Shown here one piece after another: positions 43,863 to 51,381 of a DNA stretch of 51,381 nucleotides. The notes under the pieces were generated by a model, which saw nothing but the letters and a program-made list of their open reading frames with translations, made no database searches and had not been told where the DNA came from. Origin of the DNA: Phycisphaerales bacterium (lineage in GTDB: Bacteria > Planctomycetota > Phycisphaerae > Phycisphaerales > UBA1924); assembly GCA_022072615.1 (NCBI GenBank), contig JAJVHS010000027.1, positions 1-51,381 of the forward strand, given 5' to 3'. Each line of letters opens with the position of its first letter. Positions within the stretch are counted from its first letter, which is position 1. Position numbers and translations under genes: made by a program.

Positions 43863-44525
43863 TTGAACATTGACCCAGCGCACGCGGGAGTTTCCCCTTC
43901 GCCGGAAGAGGCGTCCGTGATCGCCGCCATGCGCGGCGAGCAGGACGCCCAGCGCGAGCTGTGGTCGCAGCACCGCCGGTGGGTGGCGGCGATCCTGCTT
44001 GCGCACAAGCCGCGGTGGGCCGATGTCGAGGATCTTCTCCAGGACGTGGCCCTGACGTTCGTGCGCAAGGTCGGCGAGCTGCGCGATTCCTCCGCGATCA
44101 AGCCCTGGCTGCGCACGGTGGCGATCAACGCCGCCCGGGCGGCGGCCCGGGAGGGCAACCGCCGCGAGCCGGGCCGCGCGACAAGCCTTCAACTGACGGG
44201 GACCGACGGTTCGGCGCTCCACCAGCCGATGGCCCGGGATGCCCGGGCGGCAGGCGTCGAGCACTCCGAGGAGGCCCGGTGGCTGATGGACCTGGCCCTG
44301 GAACTGCCGGAGGGCTATCGCGAGCCGCTGCTGCTCAAGTGCCTCCACGACATGAGCTACCGGCAGATCGGCGAGCTGATCGGCCTGCCCGAAACGACGG
44401 TGGAAACGCGGATTGCCAGGGGCCGGCGCATGCTGCGGGAGCTTGCCGCGGGCAAAAAGCCGGCGGAGATGGGGCCAGCGGACCTGAGATCGGGCTCCAA
44501 GAAACTGTCGGCGATCGTCCTGTAA
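43863..44525 (+). CDS. ECF-type RNA polymerase sigma factor
   Basis: A protein of 220 aa from a TTG at 43863 (GGGGAA upstream); an ATG at 43930 is an alternative. Region 2 reads ADVEDLLQDVALTFVRKV and region 4 MSYRQIGELIGLPETTVETRIARGRRML. LPEGYREPLLLKCLHD is the region 4 lead-in. The following gene encodes a membrane protein of anti-sigma size, then a PDZ protein, all on the same strand, which suggests an envelope-stress or developmental regulon. Confidence 0.9.
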   Translation: MNIDPAHAGVSPSPEEASVIAAMRGEQDAQRELWSQHRRWVAAILLAHKPRWADVEDLLQDVALTFVRKVGELRDSSAIKPWLRTVAINAARAAAREGNRREPGRATSLQLTGTDGSALHQPMARDARAAGVEHSEEARWLMDLALELPEGYREPLLLKCLHDMSYRQIGELIGLPETTVETRIARGRRMLRELAAGKKPAEMGPADLRSGSKKLSAIVL

Positions 44526-44608
44526 CAGTGCCCAGAAGCGCCGTGGCCAGACGGAGAACGGGCGCCGGCGCATCCATGAAAGCAGCGGGCCGTGGTGAAG
44601 GAAGTGCG

Positions 44609-45244
44609 ATGACCAGCGTGGAACGCGACATCTTGATCAGCCGGGTGGTCGACGGCCTGGCAACCGACGCCGACTGGCGCGGGCTGGAAGCGGTCGGTGA
44701 CGCGGATCCCTCGGTGTGGCGCGAGCTGGCCGTGGCTCAGCGGCAGCACGCCGTGCTCTGCGGCCTGGTGGGCCGCGAGATCGAGTGCGCGGACGCGGTC
44801 GAGACGCCCGATCCTCGCCCGGCGGTGATCCGGTTCCCCGGTTCGACGTGGAAGTGGAGCGGGTGGGCCGCGGCCGCGATGGTCGCGATCGCCTGGATGG
44901 TCGGACCACGGACGGCGGATCGTCAGTTCGAGTCTCCCGGGCCGCGACTGGAGACCGCGGGCATGATGCCTGTTTCCCTCGCTCCCGAGGAGCATCTGCA
45001 GTCGTACATCGAGAACGGCCGCCGGGAAGGGCTGGTCGTCGGGCAGATCGACACCAAGCCGGTGATCGAGGTCCGCCCGGTGAAGCTGGAGAACGGCACG
45101 GCCTTCGACGTCGTGTACGCGCGGGTGATCCTGGAGCGCACGAGGCTGCCGGACGTGTACCGGCTCACGACCGACGAGTTCGGAACGACGGGGCTGGTCC
45201 GTTCCAGGCTGCCGGAGCGCACGATCTCCAAGCCGCCGATGTGA
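44609..45244 (+). CDS. Membrane-anchored anti-sigma-like protein
   Basis: A protein of 211 aa from the ATG at 44609 (GAAGGAAG upstream). The N-terminal 60 residues (LISRVVDGLATDADWRGLEAV, then ELAVAQRQHAVL) resemble the short helical sigma-binding region of planctomycete anti-sigma factors; a single span lies at 84-98 (WAAAAMVAIAWMVG), and the rest should be periplasmic. No zinc-binding H-x3-C-x2-C motif is seen. Position directly after the sigma gene is the main support. Confidence 0.65.
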   Translation: MTSVERDILISRVVDGLATDADWRGLEAVGDADPSVWRELAVAQRQHAVLCGLVGREIECADAVETPDPRPAVIRFPGSTWKWSGWAAAAMVAIAWMVGPRTADRQFESPGPRLETAGMMPVSLAPEEHLQSYIENGRREGLVVGQIDTKPVIEVRPVKLENGTAFDVVYARVILERTRLPDVYRLTTDEFGTTGLVRSRLPERTISKPPM

Positions 45245-45398
45245 GCGAGAGTCGCGTCGAATCGGGACGGAAATCGACCGTGCCCGCATCGGAATGAGGG
45301 ACTGCGAGAGCAACTTATGCGGGCCGCCCGGCGGCCCGGACGGTTCGGGTGGGGCCCTGTGATACGGGTCTGGACCGCGAGATTGCAAGGAGTTCACG

Positions 45399-46688
45399 AT
45401 GGATGTTCTCAGCAAGGTTTCTCAGCGCCGGGCCGGCGTTGCGGTGATCGGCAGCGCCCTGATCGCGGCGCTTGCCGGGGTGGCGGCGGCGCAGTCGGCG
45501 GCGGGCGGCGGCGAATCCGGGTCCGGGAGCACGCAGCCGGAAGCGAGGTATAACTACGACCGGCGCCTGGGCGGTCAGACCGACCCGCCCGGCAACGCCA
45601 ACTCGGTCACGACTTATGTGTTCTCCGAGGACGGTCGCACGTTCTCCGTGCGCCTCGAGAACGGCGAGATCGCGAAGGTCGAGATCGATGGCAAGAAGGT
45701 TCCCAACTCCCGTGCTCGCAAGACCGAGAGCGGGAAGATCGAAGTGCTGAAAGAGGACGGCGGAACGTGGCACACGTTCGAGGTGCCCGCGGTTCCGTCG
45801 GCGCCTTCGGCTCGCGGCCCGTGGACGTGGCAGCCCGGCCCGCAGGTGCCGGGCGGCGGCGTGTTCGCCGGCGAGAACTTCAATCCTCCGCCGGTCATGC
45901 TCGGCATCACGATGTCGGAGCCCGACGAGGACGTGGTCGAGCACCTGGATGTGGAGCCTTCGGAGGTGATCCGGGTCGATTCGGTGCTCGAGGGGCTGCC
46001 GGCGGAGAAGGCCGGCCTGAAGGTCCACGACATCATCGTCGCGATCGACGGCGACAAGCCCGTCTCGCAGGATCGCCTGCGCGAGATCCTGCGGACCAAG
46101 AAGCCCGGCGACACGATCAAGCTGTCGGTGATCTCCAAGGGCAAGCAGGAGGACATCAAGGTCAAGCTGGAGGCGTACGACCCCGAGAAGCTCGGCGCCG
46201 GGGGCCAGATGACCTTCCAGGTGCCCGGCGAGATGAACCTGCCCTTCAACGTCGAGGGCATGCAGGGCCTTGAAGGCCTGTTCGCGCAGGGCTGGGCGGA
46301 GGCCCGGCCGAAGCTGGACGAGGCGAAGCGCGCCATCGAGCAGTCGCTGGCCGAGCTGAAGGAATCCGGCGAGCTGAACGCGGACAACATGAAGGAGCAC
46401 GCGATCGAGGCGCTGTCCAAGGCGCTGCGCTCGCTGGAGGAAGCGTCGGGGTCTGCGGCCCGCAGGCTCGAGATGATGCGGCCCCGCAGCGCCGAGGGCG
46501 ATCAGGGCGCGGTCGAGCGGCGCCGGGCGCAGCGTCCGCAGGTCTACATCACGCCCATGCCCGGCGGCGGCCAGTCGGATCAGCTCGACCGGCTGACGGA
46601 AACGCTGGAGCGCATGGAGAAGCGCCTGGCCGAACTCGAGAAGCGGCTGGAGCGCCGCCCGCGCGACAAGAACGGCGACGAGCGCTGA
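45399..46688 (+). CDS. Exported PDZ-domain protein with C-terminal coiled coil
   Basis: A protein of 429 aa; AAGGAG lies before the ATG. Residues 1-32 are a signal peptide ending VAAAQ. A beta-rich domain (TYVFSEDGRTFSVRLENGE) is followed by a PDZ domain at about 162-260 with carboxylate loop MLGITM and GLPAEKAGLKVHDIIVAIDGDK. The C-terminal region is a long charged helix and ends RMEKRLAELEKRLERR. PDZ proteins beside ECF sigma/anti-sigma pairs often sense misfolded envelope proteins; no protease domain is present here. Confidence 0.85.
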   Translation: MDVLSKVSQRRAGVAVIGSALIAALAGVAAAQSAAGGGESGSGSTQPEARYNYDRRLGGQTDPPGNANSVTTYVFSEDGRTFSVRLENGEIAKVEIDGKKVPNSRARKTESGKIEVLKEDGGTWHTFEVPAVPSAPSARGPWTWQPGPQVPGGGVFAGENFNPPPVMLGITMSEPDEDVVEHLDVEPSEVIRVDSVLEGLPAEKAGLKVHDIIVAIDGDKPVSQDRLREILRTKKPGDTIKLSVISKGKQEDIKVKLEAYDPEKLGAGGQMTFQVPGEMNLPFNVEGMQGLEGLFAQGWAEARPKLDEAKRAIEQSLAELKESGELNADNMKEHAIEALSKALRSLEEASGSAARRLEMMRPRSAEGDQGAVERRRAQRPQVYITPMPGGGQSDQLDRLTETLERMEKRLAELEKRLERRPRDKNGDER

Positions 46689-46720
46689 TCGGCCTGTTTC
46701 AACCAAGCTATCCCCACCAG

Positions 46721-46759
46721 AGAGCCGCGGGTGTGTTGCCTGCGGCTCTTTGCTTTTTT
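46721..46759 (+). terminator. Terminator after the PDZ gene
   Basis: AGAGCCGC (46721-46728) pairs with GCGGCTCT (46742-46749), followed by TTGCTTTTTT. Confidence 0.8.
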
Positions 46760-46892
46760 GAGTTCGGCGCAGGGCGAACGTCAACTTGTGCCGAATCAGA
46801 CGGGCCGGGCGCGATGAAATAATCCTCATCCCGGCCGAATGTCAACTCAAAACGGTCAATTATGTTTGCGGCAGGCGTTGTTAGGAGTTAGC

Positions 46893-46921
46893 TTGCCACC
46901 CGCGCCGGCGGGGATTAGACT
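46893..46921 (+). promoter_or_regulatory. Sigma70-type promoter for the gene at 46978
   Basis: TTGCCA (46893-46898), a 17-base spacer and TAGACT (46916-46921). The upstream 90 bases are less GC-rich than the surroundings. Confidence 0.5.
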
Positions 46922-46977
46922 CCATGTTGGTATTTCACACCGCGTTCGTTGATGCTCCGGGCCTTGAAAGGAATTCC

Positions 46978-47376
46978 ATGGGACGCAGAGCTGGTTCGGG
47001 TGGGGGGCTTCGGAATCTATCGATCCGCGACCTGCACGCGGAGATCCGCCGTCGCGAGCGAGCGGCGGGGGGGCTCATCCGCCGGCGGGAGAAACTGGTC
47101 CAGAAACTCGCCCAGGTCGACGCCCAGATCGCCAAGCAGGGCATCGCCGTCCCCGGATCGGGCGGGACCCGTCCTCGCAACTCGATGAACCTCGTCGAGG
47201 CGCTGGCCAAGGTGCTCAAGGGCAAGACCATGTCGGTGACGGAAGCCGCGGAGGCCGTCCAGGCGGCGGGCTATCGCACGAGCGCCGCCAACTTCCGGAC
47301 GATCGTCAACCAGGCCCTGATCAAGAACTCCAAGCAGTTCAAGAAGGTCGAGCGCGGGCAGTACACGCTCGCGTAA
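46978..47376 (+). CDS. Small basic protein with coiled coil and winged-helix (HARE-like) domain
   Basis: A protein of 132 aa; AAAGGA lies six bases before the ATG. Residues 13-54 are a charged heptad-like helix (IRDLHAEIRRRERAAGG, then REKLVQKLAQVDAQI). Residues 70-132 (NLVEALAKVLKGKTMSVTEA, GYRTSAANFRTIVNQAL and FKKVERGQYTLA) fit a winged helix of the HARE-HTH kind. The combination of a dimerising helix and a DNA-binding domain suggests a nucleoid-associated protein or regulator. It stands alone with its own promoter. Confidence 0.7.
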   Translation: MGRRAGSGGGLRNLSIRDLHAEIRRRERAAGGLIRRREKLVQKLAQVDAQIAKQGIAVPGSGGTRPRNSMNLVEALAKVLKGKTMSVTEAAEAVQAAGYRTSAANFRTIVNQALIKNSKQFKKVERGQYTLA

Positions 47377-47485
47377 TCCCCGCGCTGAACAGAGTTCCAC
47401 CGGCCGCGAGGACGATGCCGTCCTCCAATGCCGCTTCCACAAGCGGCGGGGTATGTCATTGCGCCGCGGGGTGGTCCGCCCAAGA

Positions 47486-47514
47486 AACAAAAAACCCGCG
47501 CGGTGGCGCGGGTT
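47486..47514 (-). terminator. Terminator after the small lipoprotein gene
   Basis: On the minus strand AACCCGCGC (47514-47506) pairs with GCGCGGGTT (47501-47493), followed by TTTTGTTTC. Confidence 0.85.
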
Positions 47515-47538
47515 GATGATCCGGGCAGAGATGCCGTC

Positions 47539-47829
47539 TCAGCGGCGGAACTGGTCCGGGCTGAGGCGAGACGGGCGGTCGAGCAGCCAGAAGCGGCCCA
47601 TGTCCTGGTTGAACATGCGGCCGTTCTCGTCCATGGTCAGCGCGACGGCGTTGTCCATGTCGACGCGGCGCTGATAGAGCGTGTCGAGCTCGGGGGTCGC
47701 GTTGCCGCGGATCTCCTCCGCGGCCTCGTAGCTGTAGTCCTGGGACTTGCACCCACCCAGCGCGGCGACCGCGACGGCGGAGAAGCCGACGACGAGAAGA
47801 GCGCGAACCGGCATCCGGTTGTTCGACAT
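47539..47829 (-). CDS. Small lipoprotein, hypothetical
   Basis: A protein of 96 aa from the ATG at 47829 (GGGAG upstream). MSNNRMPVRALLVVGFSAVA leads to the lipobox LGGC (Cys27). The mature 70 residues are polar with a run of acidic residues (YEAAEEIRGNATPELDTLYQRRVDMDNAVALTMDENG split over two helices) and end LSPDQFRR. It has a strong promoter and terminator, so it is a single-gene unit likely expressed well. No family is recognised. Confidence 0.75.
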   Translation of the reverse strand: MSNNRMPVRALLVVGFSAVAVAALGGCKSQDYSYEAAEEIRGNATPELDTLYQRRVDMDNAVALTMDENGRMFNQDMGRFWLLDRPSRLSPDQFRR

Positions 47830-47856
47830 ACCCGTAGCTCCCTGAAAGTACACCGG

Positions 47857-47885
47857 GTTATAACGCGGCAAAGGGGTCGCGTCAA
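47857..47885 (-). promoter_or_regulatory. Sigma70-type promoter of the small lipoprotein gene
   Basis: On the minus strand TTGACG (47885-47880), a 17-base spacer and TATAAC (47862-47857), 27 bases before the ATG. It is the closest match to the sigma70 consensus in the window. Confidence 0.7.
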
Positions 47886-48084
47886 CCCGGGTAGAGTGGT
47901 ACGGGTGACGTTCGGAGTTCCGGTGACGGATTCTTGGCTGTCGAATCGACAGGCCGACCCGCCGGGAGGGGGCGCGGATCGTCCCCGGGTGGCTTGTGCA
48001 CGGGCCACGGGCACCGACCGATCGGCCCGCTGATTGCATGGAGAGCCTTTGACGGGCGGAAGTGCCCGGAATGAGGATCCGACC

Positions 48085-50772
48085 ATGCGGCTCGACAGGT
48101 TCACCACCGCGGCACAGGAAGCACTGGGCGAGGCCCAGCGGGACGCGACCGAGCGTCAGAACCCCGAAGTGGGGGGGCTGCACCTGCTCGCGGCGCTCCT
48201 GCCCGACCGCTCGAGCCCGGCGTGGACGATCATTCAGAAGGTCGGCACCGACCCGGGCAAGGTGGTCTCGATGACCGAGGGCGAGCTCAACCGCCTTCCC
48301 AAGACCAACTCAGGCGCGGGCGCCACCGGACGCGCCGTGATCGAGATCCTCACCAAGGCCGAGCAGATCTCGCGGGCGATGGAGGACTCCTTCGTCTCGA
48401 GCGAGCACCTGCTGGTCGCGCTCGCCGACGTCGCCGGGCCGGCCAGGGAGGTGCTCTCGGTCCACGCATTGGACCGCAAGCGCCTGGAGGCCGCGATCAA
48501 GGAGATCCGGGCCGCGTCGGGGGTGAAGAACGTCACCGACGCCGGCGCCGAGAGCAACTTCGAGGCGCTCAAGAAGTACGGCATCGATCTGACCGCCCGG
48601 GCGCAGCAGGGCAAGCTCGACCCCGTCATCGGCCGCGACGAGGAGATCCGCCGCTGCATGCAGGTGCTCAGCCGGCGGACCAAGAACAACCCGGTGCTGA
48701 TCGGCGAGCCGGGCGTGGGCAAGACGGCGATCGCCGAGGGACTCGCGCTGCGGATCGTCAACGGCGACTGCCCGGAAGGGATGCGGGACCAGCGGATCAT
48801 CGCGCTGGATGTCGGCCAGCTCCTGGCGGGCGCCAAGTACCGCGGGGAGTTCGAGGAGCGGCTCAAGGCGGTCCTGCGCGAGGTGCAGGCCTCCAGTGGC
48901 AAGGTGATTCTCTTCATTGACGAGCTTCACACGATCATCGGGGCGGGCGCTGCCGAGGGCGCCGTGAGCGCGGGCAACCTGCTCAAGCCGGCGCTTGCGC
49001 GCGGCGAGCTGCGGTGCATCGGCGCCACCACCCTGGACGAGTACCGCAAGCACGTGGAGAAGGACGCGGCGTTCGAGCGGCGCTTCCAGCCGGTGTACGT
49101 CGATCAGCCCTCGGTCGAGCAGACGGTCGCCATCCTGCGCGGGCTCAAGCCGCGCTACGAGGCGCACCACGGCGTCAAGATCCTCGACTCGGCGATCCTG
49201 GCCGCCGCGCAGCTCTCGCACCGCTACATCGCCGACCGCTTCCTCCCAGACAAGGCCATCGACCTGGTCGACGAGGCCGCCAGCCGGCTGCGCATCGAGA
49301 ACGACAGCATGCCCACCGAGCTCGACGAGCTGCGGCGACGCATCATGCAGCTCGAACTCGAGCGCGAGGCCCTCAAGATCGAGATCAAGGACAAGGCCGC
49401 GGGCGAGGGCACAAAGCGCGAGCTCGACCGCATCGAACGCGAGCTCTCCGAACTCCAGGAGCAGAACCGGGCCCTCACCGCGCGCTGGGAGGCCGAGAAG
49501 AAGGAGCTCGACACCGTCCGCGGCATCAAGGAGAAGATCGAGGCCAAGCAGGTCGAGCTCGAGCAGGCCCAGCGCCGCGGCGATCTCGAGACCGCGGCCC
49601 GGATCCGTTACGGCGAGATCCGCGAGCTGGAGGCCAGCCTCGCCGAGGCCGAGAAGTCGCTCGCGGCCAAGCAGGCCAGGGGCGACGCGCTCGTGAAGGA
49701 AGAGGTCGACGACGAGCAGATTGCACAGATCGTGGCGCGGTGGACGGGCATCCCCGTCTCGCGCCTCGTCGAGGGCGAGCGAGAGAAGCTCCAGCGGATG
49801 GAAGCCAAGCTCGGCGAGCGCGTGATCGGCCAGGAGCACGCCCTCACCGCCGTCGCCAACGCGGTGCGCCGCGCCCGCGCCGGGCTGCAGGATCCGAACC
49901 GGCCGATCGGCTCGTTCCTGTTCCTGGGCCCGACGGGCGTGGGCAAGACCGAGACGTGCAAGGCGCTGGCGGAGTTCCTCTTCGACACCGAGGAGGCGAT
50001 GATCCGCATCGACATGAGCGAGTTCGGCGAGAAGCACTCCGTGGCGCGGATGATCGGCGCCCCGCCCGGCTACGTGGGGTACGACGAGGGCGGCGTGCTG
50101 ACCGAGGCCGTGCGCCGCCGGCCCTACAGCGCGGTGCTGCTCGACGAGGTCGAGAAGGCCCACCCCGAGGTGTTCAACGTGCTCCTGCAGGTGCTCGACG
50201 ACGGCCGGCTGACCGACGGCCAGGGGCGCACGGTCGATTTCAAGAACACGATCGTGGTGATGACGAGCAACATCGGCAGCCAGCAGATCCAGGAGATGAC
50301 CTCGCGCGGCGCCGAGGACTGGGAGATCGAGGCGGCGGTGCGCGAGATCCTCCGCCGCGGGCCGATGGCGGCCGTGGCCGACGCGGCGGGCGTGCCCGGC
50401 AAGGTGACCGATGCGCTGATCAACGCCACGGGCGGGTTCTTCCGACCCGAGCTGCTCAACCGCATCGACGAGGTGGTGGTGTTCCACACGCTCCAGCGCG
50501 AGGCGCTGGGCAAGATCGTGGAGATCCAGCTCGCGCGTCTGCGTTCGCGGCTCAAGGAGCGCGAGATGGACCTGGAGCTGACGGCCGAGGCTCGCCAGCA
50601 CCTGGCGGACGAGGGCTGGGACCCGGCGTTCGGCGCCCGTCCGCTGAAGCGGACGATCCAGCAGCGGATCGAGAACCCGCTCGCGTCGCGCATCCTCGCG
50701 GGCGAGCTGGGCGCGGGCGATACGGTGGTGGTGGAGTACCGGGGCAAGAGTTTTACGTTTGGGAAGAAGTAG
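48085..50772 (+). CDS. clpB: ATP-dependent disaggregase ClpB
   Basis: A protein of 895 aa from the ATG at 48085 (GAGGA upstream). N-domain [18 protein letters not shown], Walker A1 GEPGVGKT (207-214), Walker B1 with [12 protein letters not shown], the coiled-coil M-domain (about 415-530, [17 protein letters not shown]), Walker A2 GPTGVGKT (615-622) and [16 protein letters not shown] near the end. There is no ClpP-binding IGF/L loop, so it is ClpB rather than ClpA/C. An insert of about 25 residues precedes [11 protein letters not shown]. It resolves protein aggregates with DnaK. No CIRCE or sigma32 site was seen upstream. Confidence 0.97.
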   Translation: MRLDRFTTAAQEALGEAQRDATERQNPEVGGLHLLAALLPDRSSPAWTIIQKVGTDPGKVVSMTEGELNRLPKTNSGAGATGRAVIEILTKAEQISRAMEDSFVSSEHLLVALADVAGPAREVLSVHALDRKRLEAAIKEIRAASGVKNVTDAGAESNFEALKKYGIDLTARAQQGKLDPVIGRDEEIRRCMQVLSRRTKNNPVLIGEPGVGKTAIAEGLALRIVNGDCPEGMRDQRIIALDVGQLLAGAKYRGEFEERLKAVLREVQASSGKVILFIDELHTIIGAGAAEGAVSAGNLLKPALARGELRCIGATTLDEYRKHVEKDAAFERRFQPVYVDQPSVEQTVAILRGLKPRYEAHHGVKILDSAILAAAQLSHRYIADRFLPDKAIDLVDEAASRLRIENDSMPTELDELRRRIMQLELEREALKIEIKDKAAGEGTKRELDRIERELSELQEQNRALTARWEAEKKELDTVRGIKEKIEAKQVELEQAQRRGDLETAARIRYGEIRELEASLAEAEKSLAAKQARGDALVKEEVDDEQIAQIVARWTGIPVSRLVEGEREKLQRMEAKLGERVIGQEHALTAVANAVRRARAGLQDPNRPIGSFLFLGPTGVGKTETCKALAEFLFDTEEAMIRIDMSEFGEKHSVARMIGAPPGYVGYDEGGVLTEAVRRRPYSAVLLDEVEKAHPEVFNVLLQVLDDGRLTDGQGRTVDFKNTIVVMTSNIGSQQIQEMTSRGAEDWEIEAAVREILRRGPMAAVADAAGVPGKVTDALINATGGFFRPELLNRIDEVVVFHTLQREALGKIVEIQLARLRSRLKEREMDLELTAEARQHLADEGWDPAFGARPLKRTIQQRIENPLASRILAGELGAGDTVVVEYRGKSFTFGKK

Positions 50773-50820
50773 CGGACGAAGGCACTGGGAATCGGGCAAT
50801 ACCATCCTGTAAAGGAAAAG

Positions 50821-51312
50821 TCAGCGACGCCGAGCAGCCTTCGTAGCTTCGCGCTCGTTTTCCCTTCTCTCTTGCGCGGTCTTCTTGGAATCTCGCTCAA
50901 CAAGTCCATCCGCCAATAGTCCGGCGTACAACTGGAGTGCCCGGTCGATCTGCTCCTCTTCTGCGGCGGGCTGCGGAAATGTGATCGACCCCTTCGCCGA
51001 GACAATCGCCAACACCGGAGAACCGCCAACTTGCTGTCGTATCAGCATTGACGCCGCGTGCCCAATGGATTTCAGCGCTGTATACAAATCGCTGCGATCA
51101 ACTTCAGGTCCAAACATCGCAAGCGTCTCGATGTTTGGCTGGTTGATCTGGCCGATCCAGATGCCGTTGAGTTCGGTGATCTTGGGTCTGATCTTGTCGA
51201 AGTCGATCCAGAGATAATCACACCTAAAGCTGTGCGGGTAGTTGAGGTTCAAGTCTGCTTTGTCCAGAACCTGGCGCAACCGCTGCTGTTGACGGTACGA
51301 ACAGTACTGCAT
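50821..51312 (-). CDS. Hypothetical protein
   Basis: A protein of 163 aa from the ATG at 51312; a stop at 51370-51372 bounds the frame upstream. The sequence (YRQQQRLRQVLDKADLN, then CDYLWIDFDKIRPK and IETLAMFGPEVDRSDLY) is mixed alpha/beta with a very basic and acidic C-terminus (SKKTAQERRENEREATKAARRR). No family is recognised. Codon use is less GC-rich than clpB, suggesting an accessory gene. A competing plus-strand frame begins at 51311 and runs off the edge. Confidence 0.55.
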   Translation of the reverse strand: MQYCSYRQQQRLRQVLDKADLNLNYPHSFRCDYLWIDFDKIRPKITELNGIWIGQINQPNIETLAMFGPEVDRSDLYTALKSIGHAASMLIRQQVGGSPVLAIVSAKGSITFPQPAAEEEQIDRALQLYAGLLADGLVERDSKKTAQERRENEREATKAARRR

Positions 51313-51381
51313 GGGCAAGAAGCGACGTGAGCGTGGGCTGTTCGGGCAGCCGGTGAGCGAGGCGGGCGATCAGGAGATCGT

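Noticed and set aside
47829..48085. Heat-shock operator (CIRCE) ahead of clpB
   Set aside because: The TTAGCACTC-N9-GAGTGCTAA pattern is absent; only the promoter of the divergent lipoprotein gene is clear.
51311..51381. Plus-strand frame MGKKRRERGLFGQP... running off the right edge
   Set aside because: It has no ribosome site and would leave no space from the divergent gene starting at 51312; too little sequence to decide.

Overview
The window is a GC-rich bacterial chromosome segment whose gene families point to a planctomycete, most likely of the Phycisphaerae. The evidence is: prepilin-type proteins with a C-terminal H-X9-DG motif; secreted proteins with PEP-CTERM-like tails (VPAPGA, a hydrophobic stretch, then an Arg cluster); a Ser/Thr kinase fused to TPRs; an HAF-repeat protein; a eukaryotic-type (GT3) glycogen synthase; and a TatC with a long extra-membrane insert. 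The lineage is inferred from these families; no 16S gene is present.

Layout. 1-0.8 kb: the 5' end of dnaA on the minus strand, followed by an upstream region with DnaA-box-like sites (candidate oriC). 0.8-3.8 kb: two GNAT acetyltransferases, a secreted protein and rpmA. 3.8-11.4 kb: secretion and pseudopilin genes (gspE, gspD, two tandem H-X9-DG prepilins) around a BtuF-like binding protein. 12.1-20.9 kb: rnhA, GT3 glycogen synthase, dtd, three exported surface-type proteins, a class IV aminotransferase and an unknown putative DNA-binding protein divergent from a PEP-CTERM gene. 21-25 kb: an NnrS-like membrane protein and a TPR Ser/Thr kinase whose stop codon overlaps the 3' end of a convergent tRNA-Glu(UUC). 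25.1-27.7 kb: an accessory patch with a RelE/Phd-type toxin-antitoxin pair, an IS1-like DDE transposase and a GIY-YIG protein read from the same strand.

27.8-36 kb: a pentameric ligand-gated ion channel homologue, a PfkB sugar kinase, a three-gene run (zinc-ribbon membrane protein, class I glutamine amidotransferase, HhH-GPD DNA glycosylase), a lipoprotein joining a Cys-X5-Arg phosphatase to a C-terminal CXXCH heme-binding module, and a parallel beta-helix protein. 36-43.7 kb: an Old Yellow Enzyme, a MoxR ATPase, parB with an exact parS site just upstream, an orphan ABC ATPase, a DUF721/DciA-like protein, then mutM, tadA and tatC as overlapping genes. 43.8-51.4 kb: an ECF sigma factor / membrane anti-sigma-like / PDZ operon, a coiled-coil plus winged-helix small protein, a small lipoprotein with a clear sigma70-type promoter, clpB, and a hypothetical protein at the edge.

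Replication and segregation elements (dnaA with candidate oriC, parB/parS, dciA) lie within about 40 kb, so the window is probably origin-proximal. The most unusual coding features are the phosphatase-cytochrome fusion lipoprotein, the transposase/GIY-YIG pair, and the exported-protein gene divergent from a putative regulator across a set of TGTCAA/TTGACA repeats. Everything here was read by eye; no searches were run.
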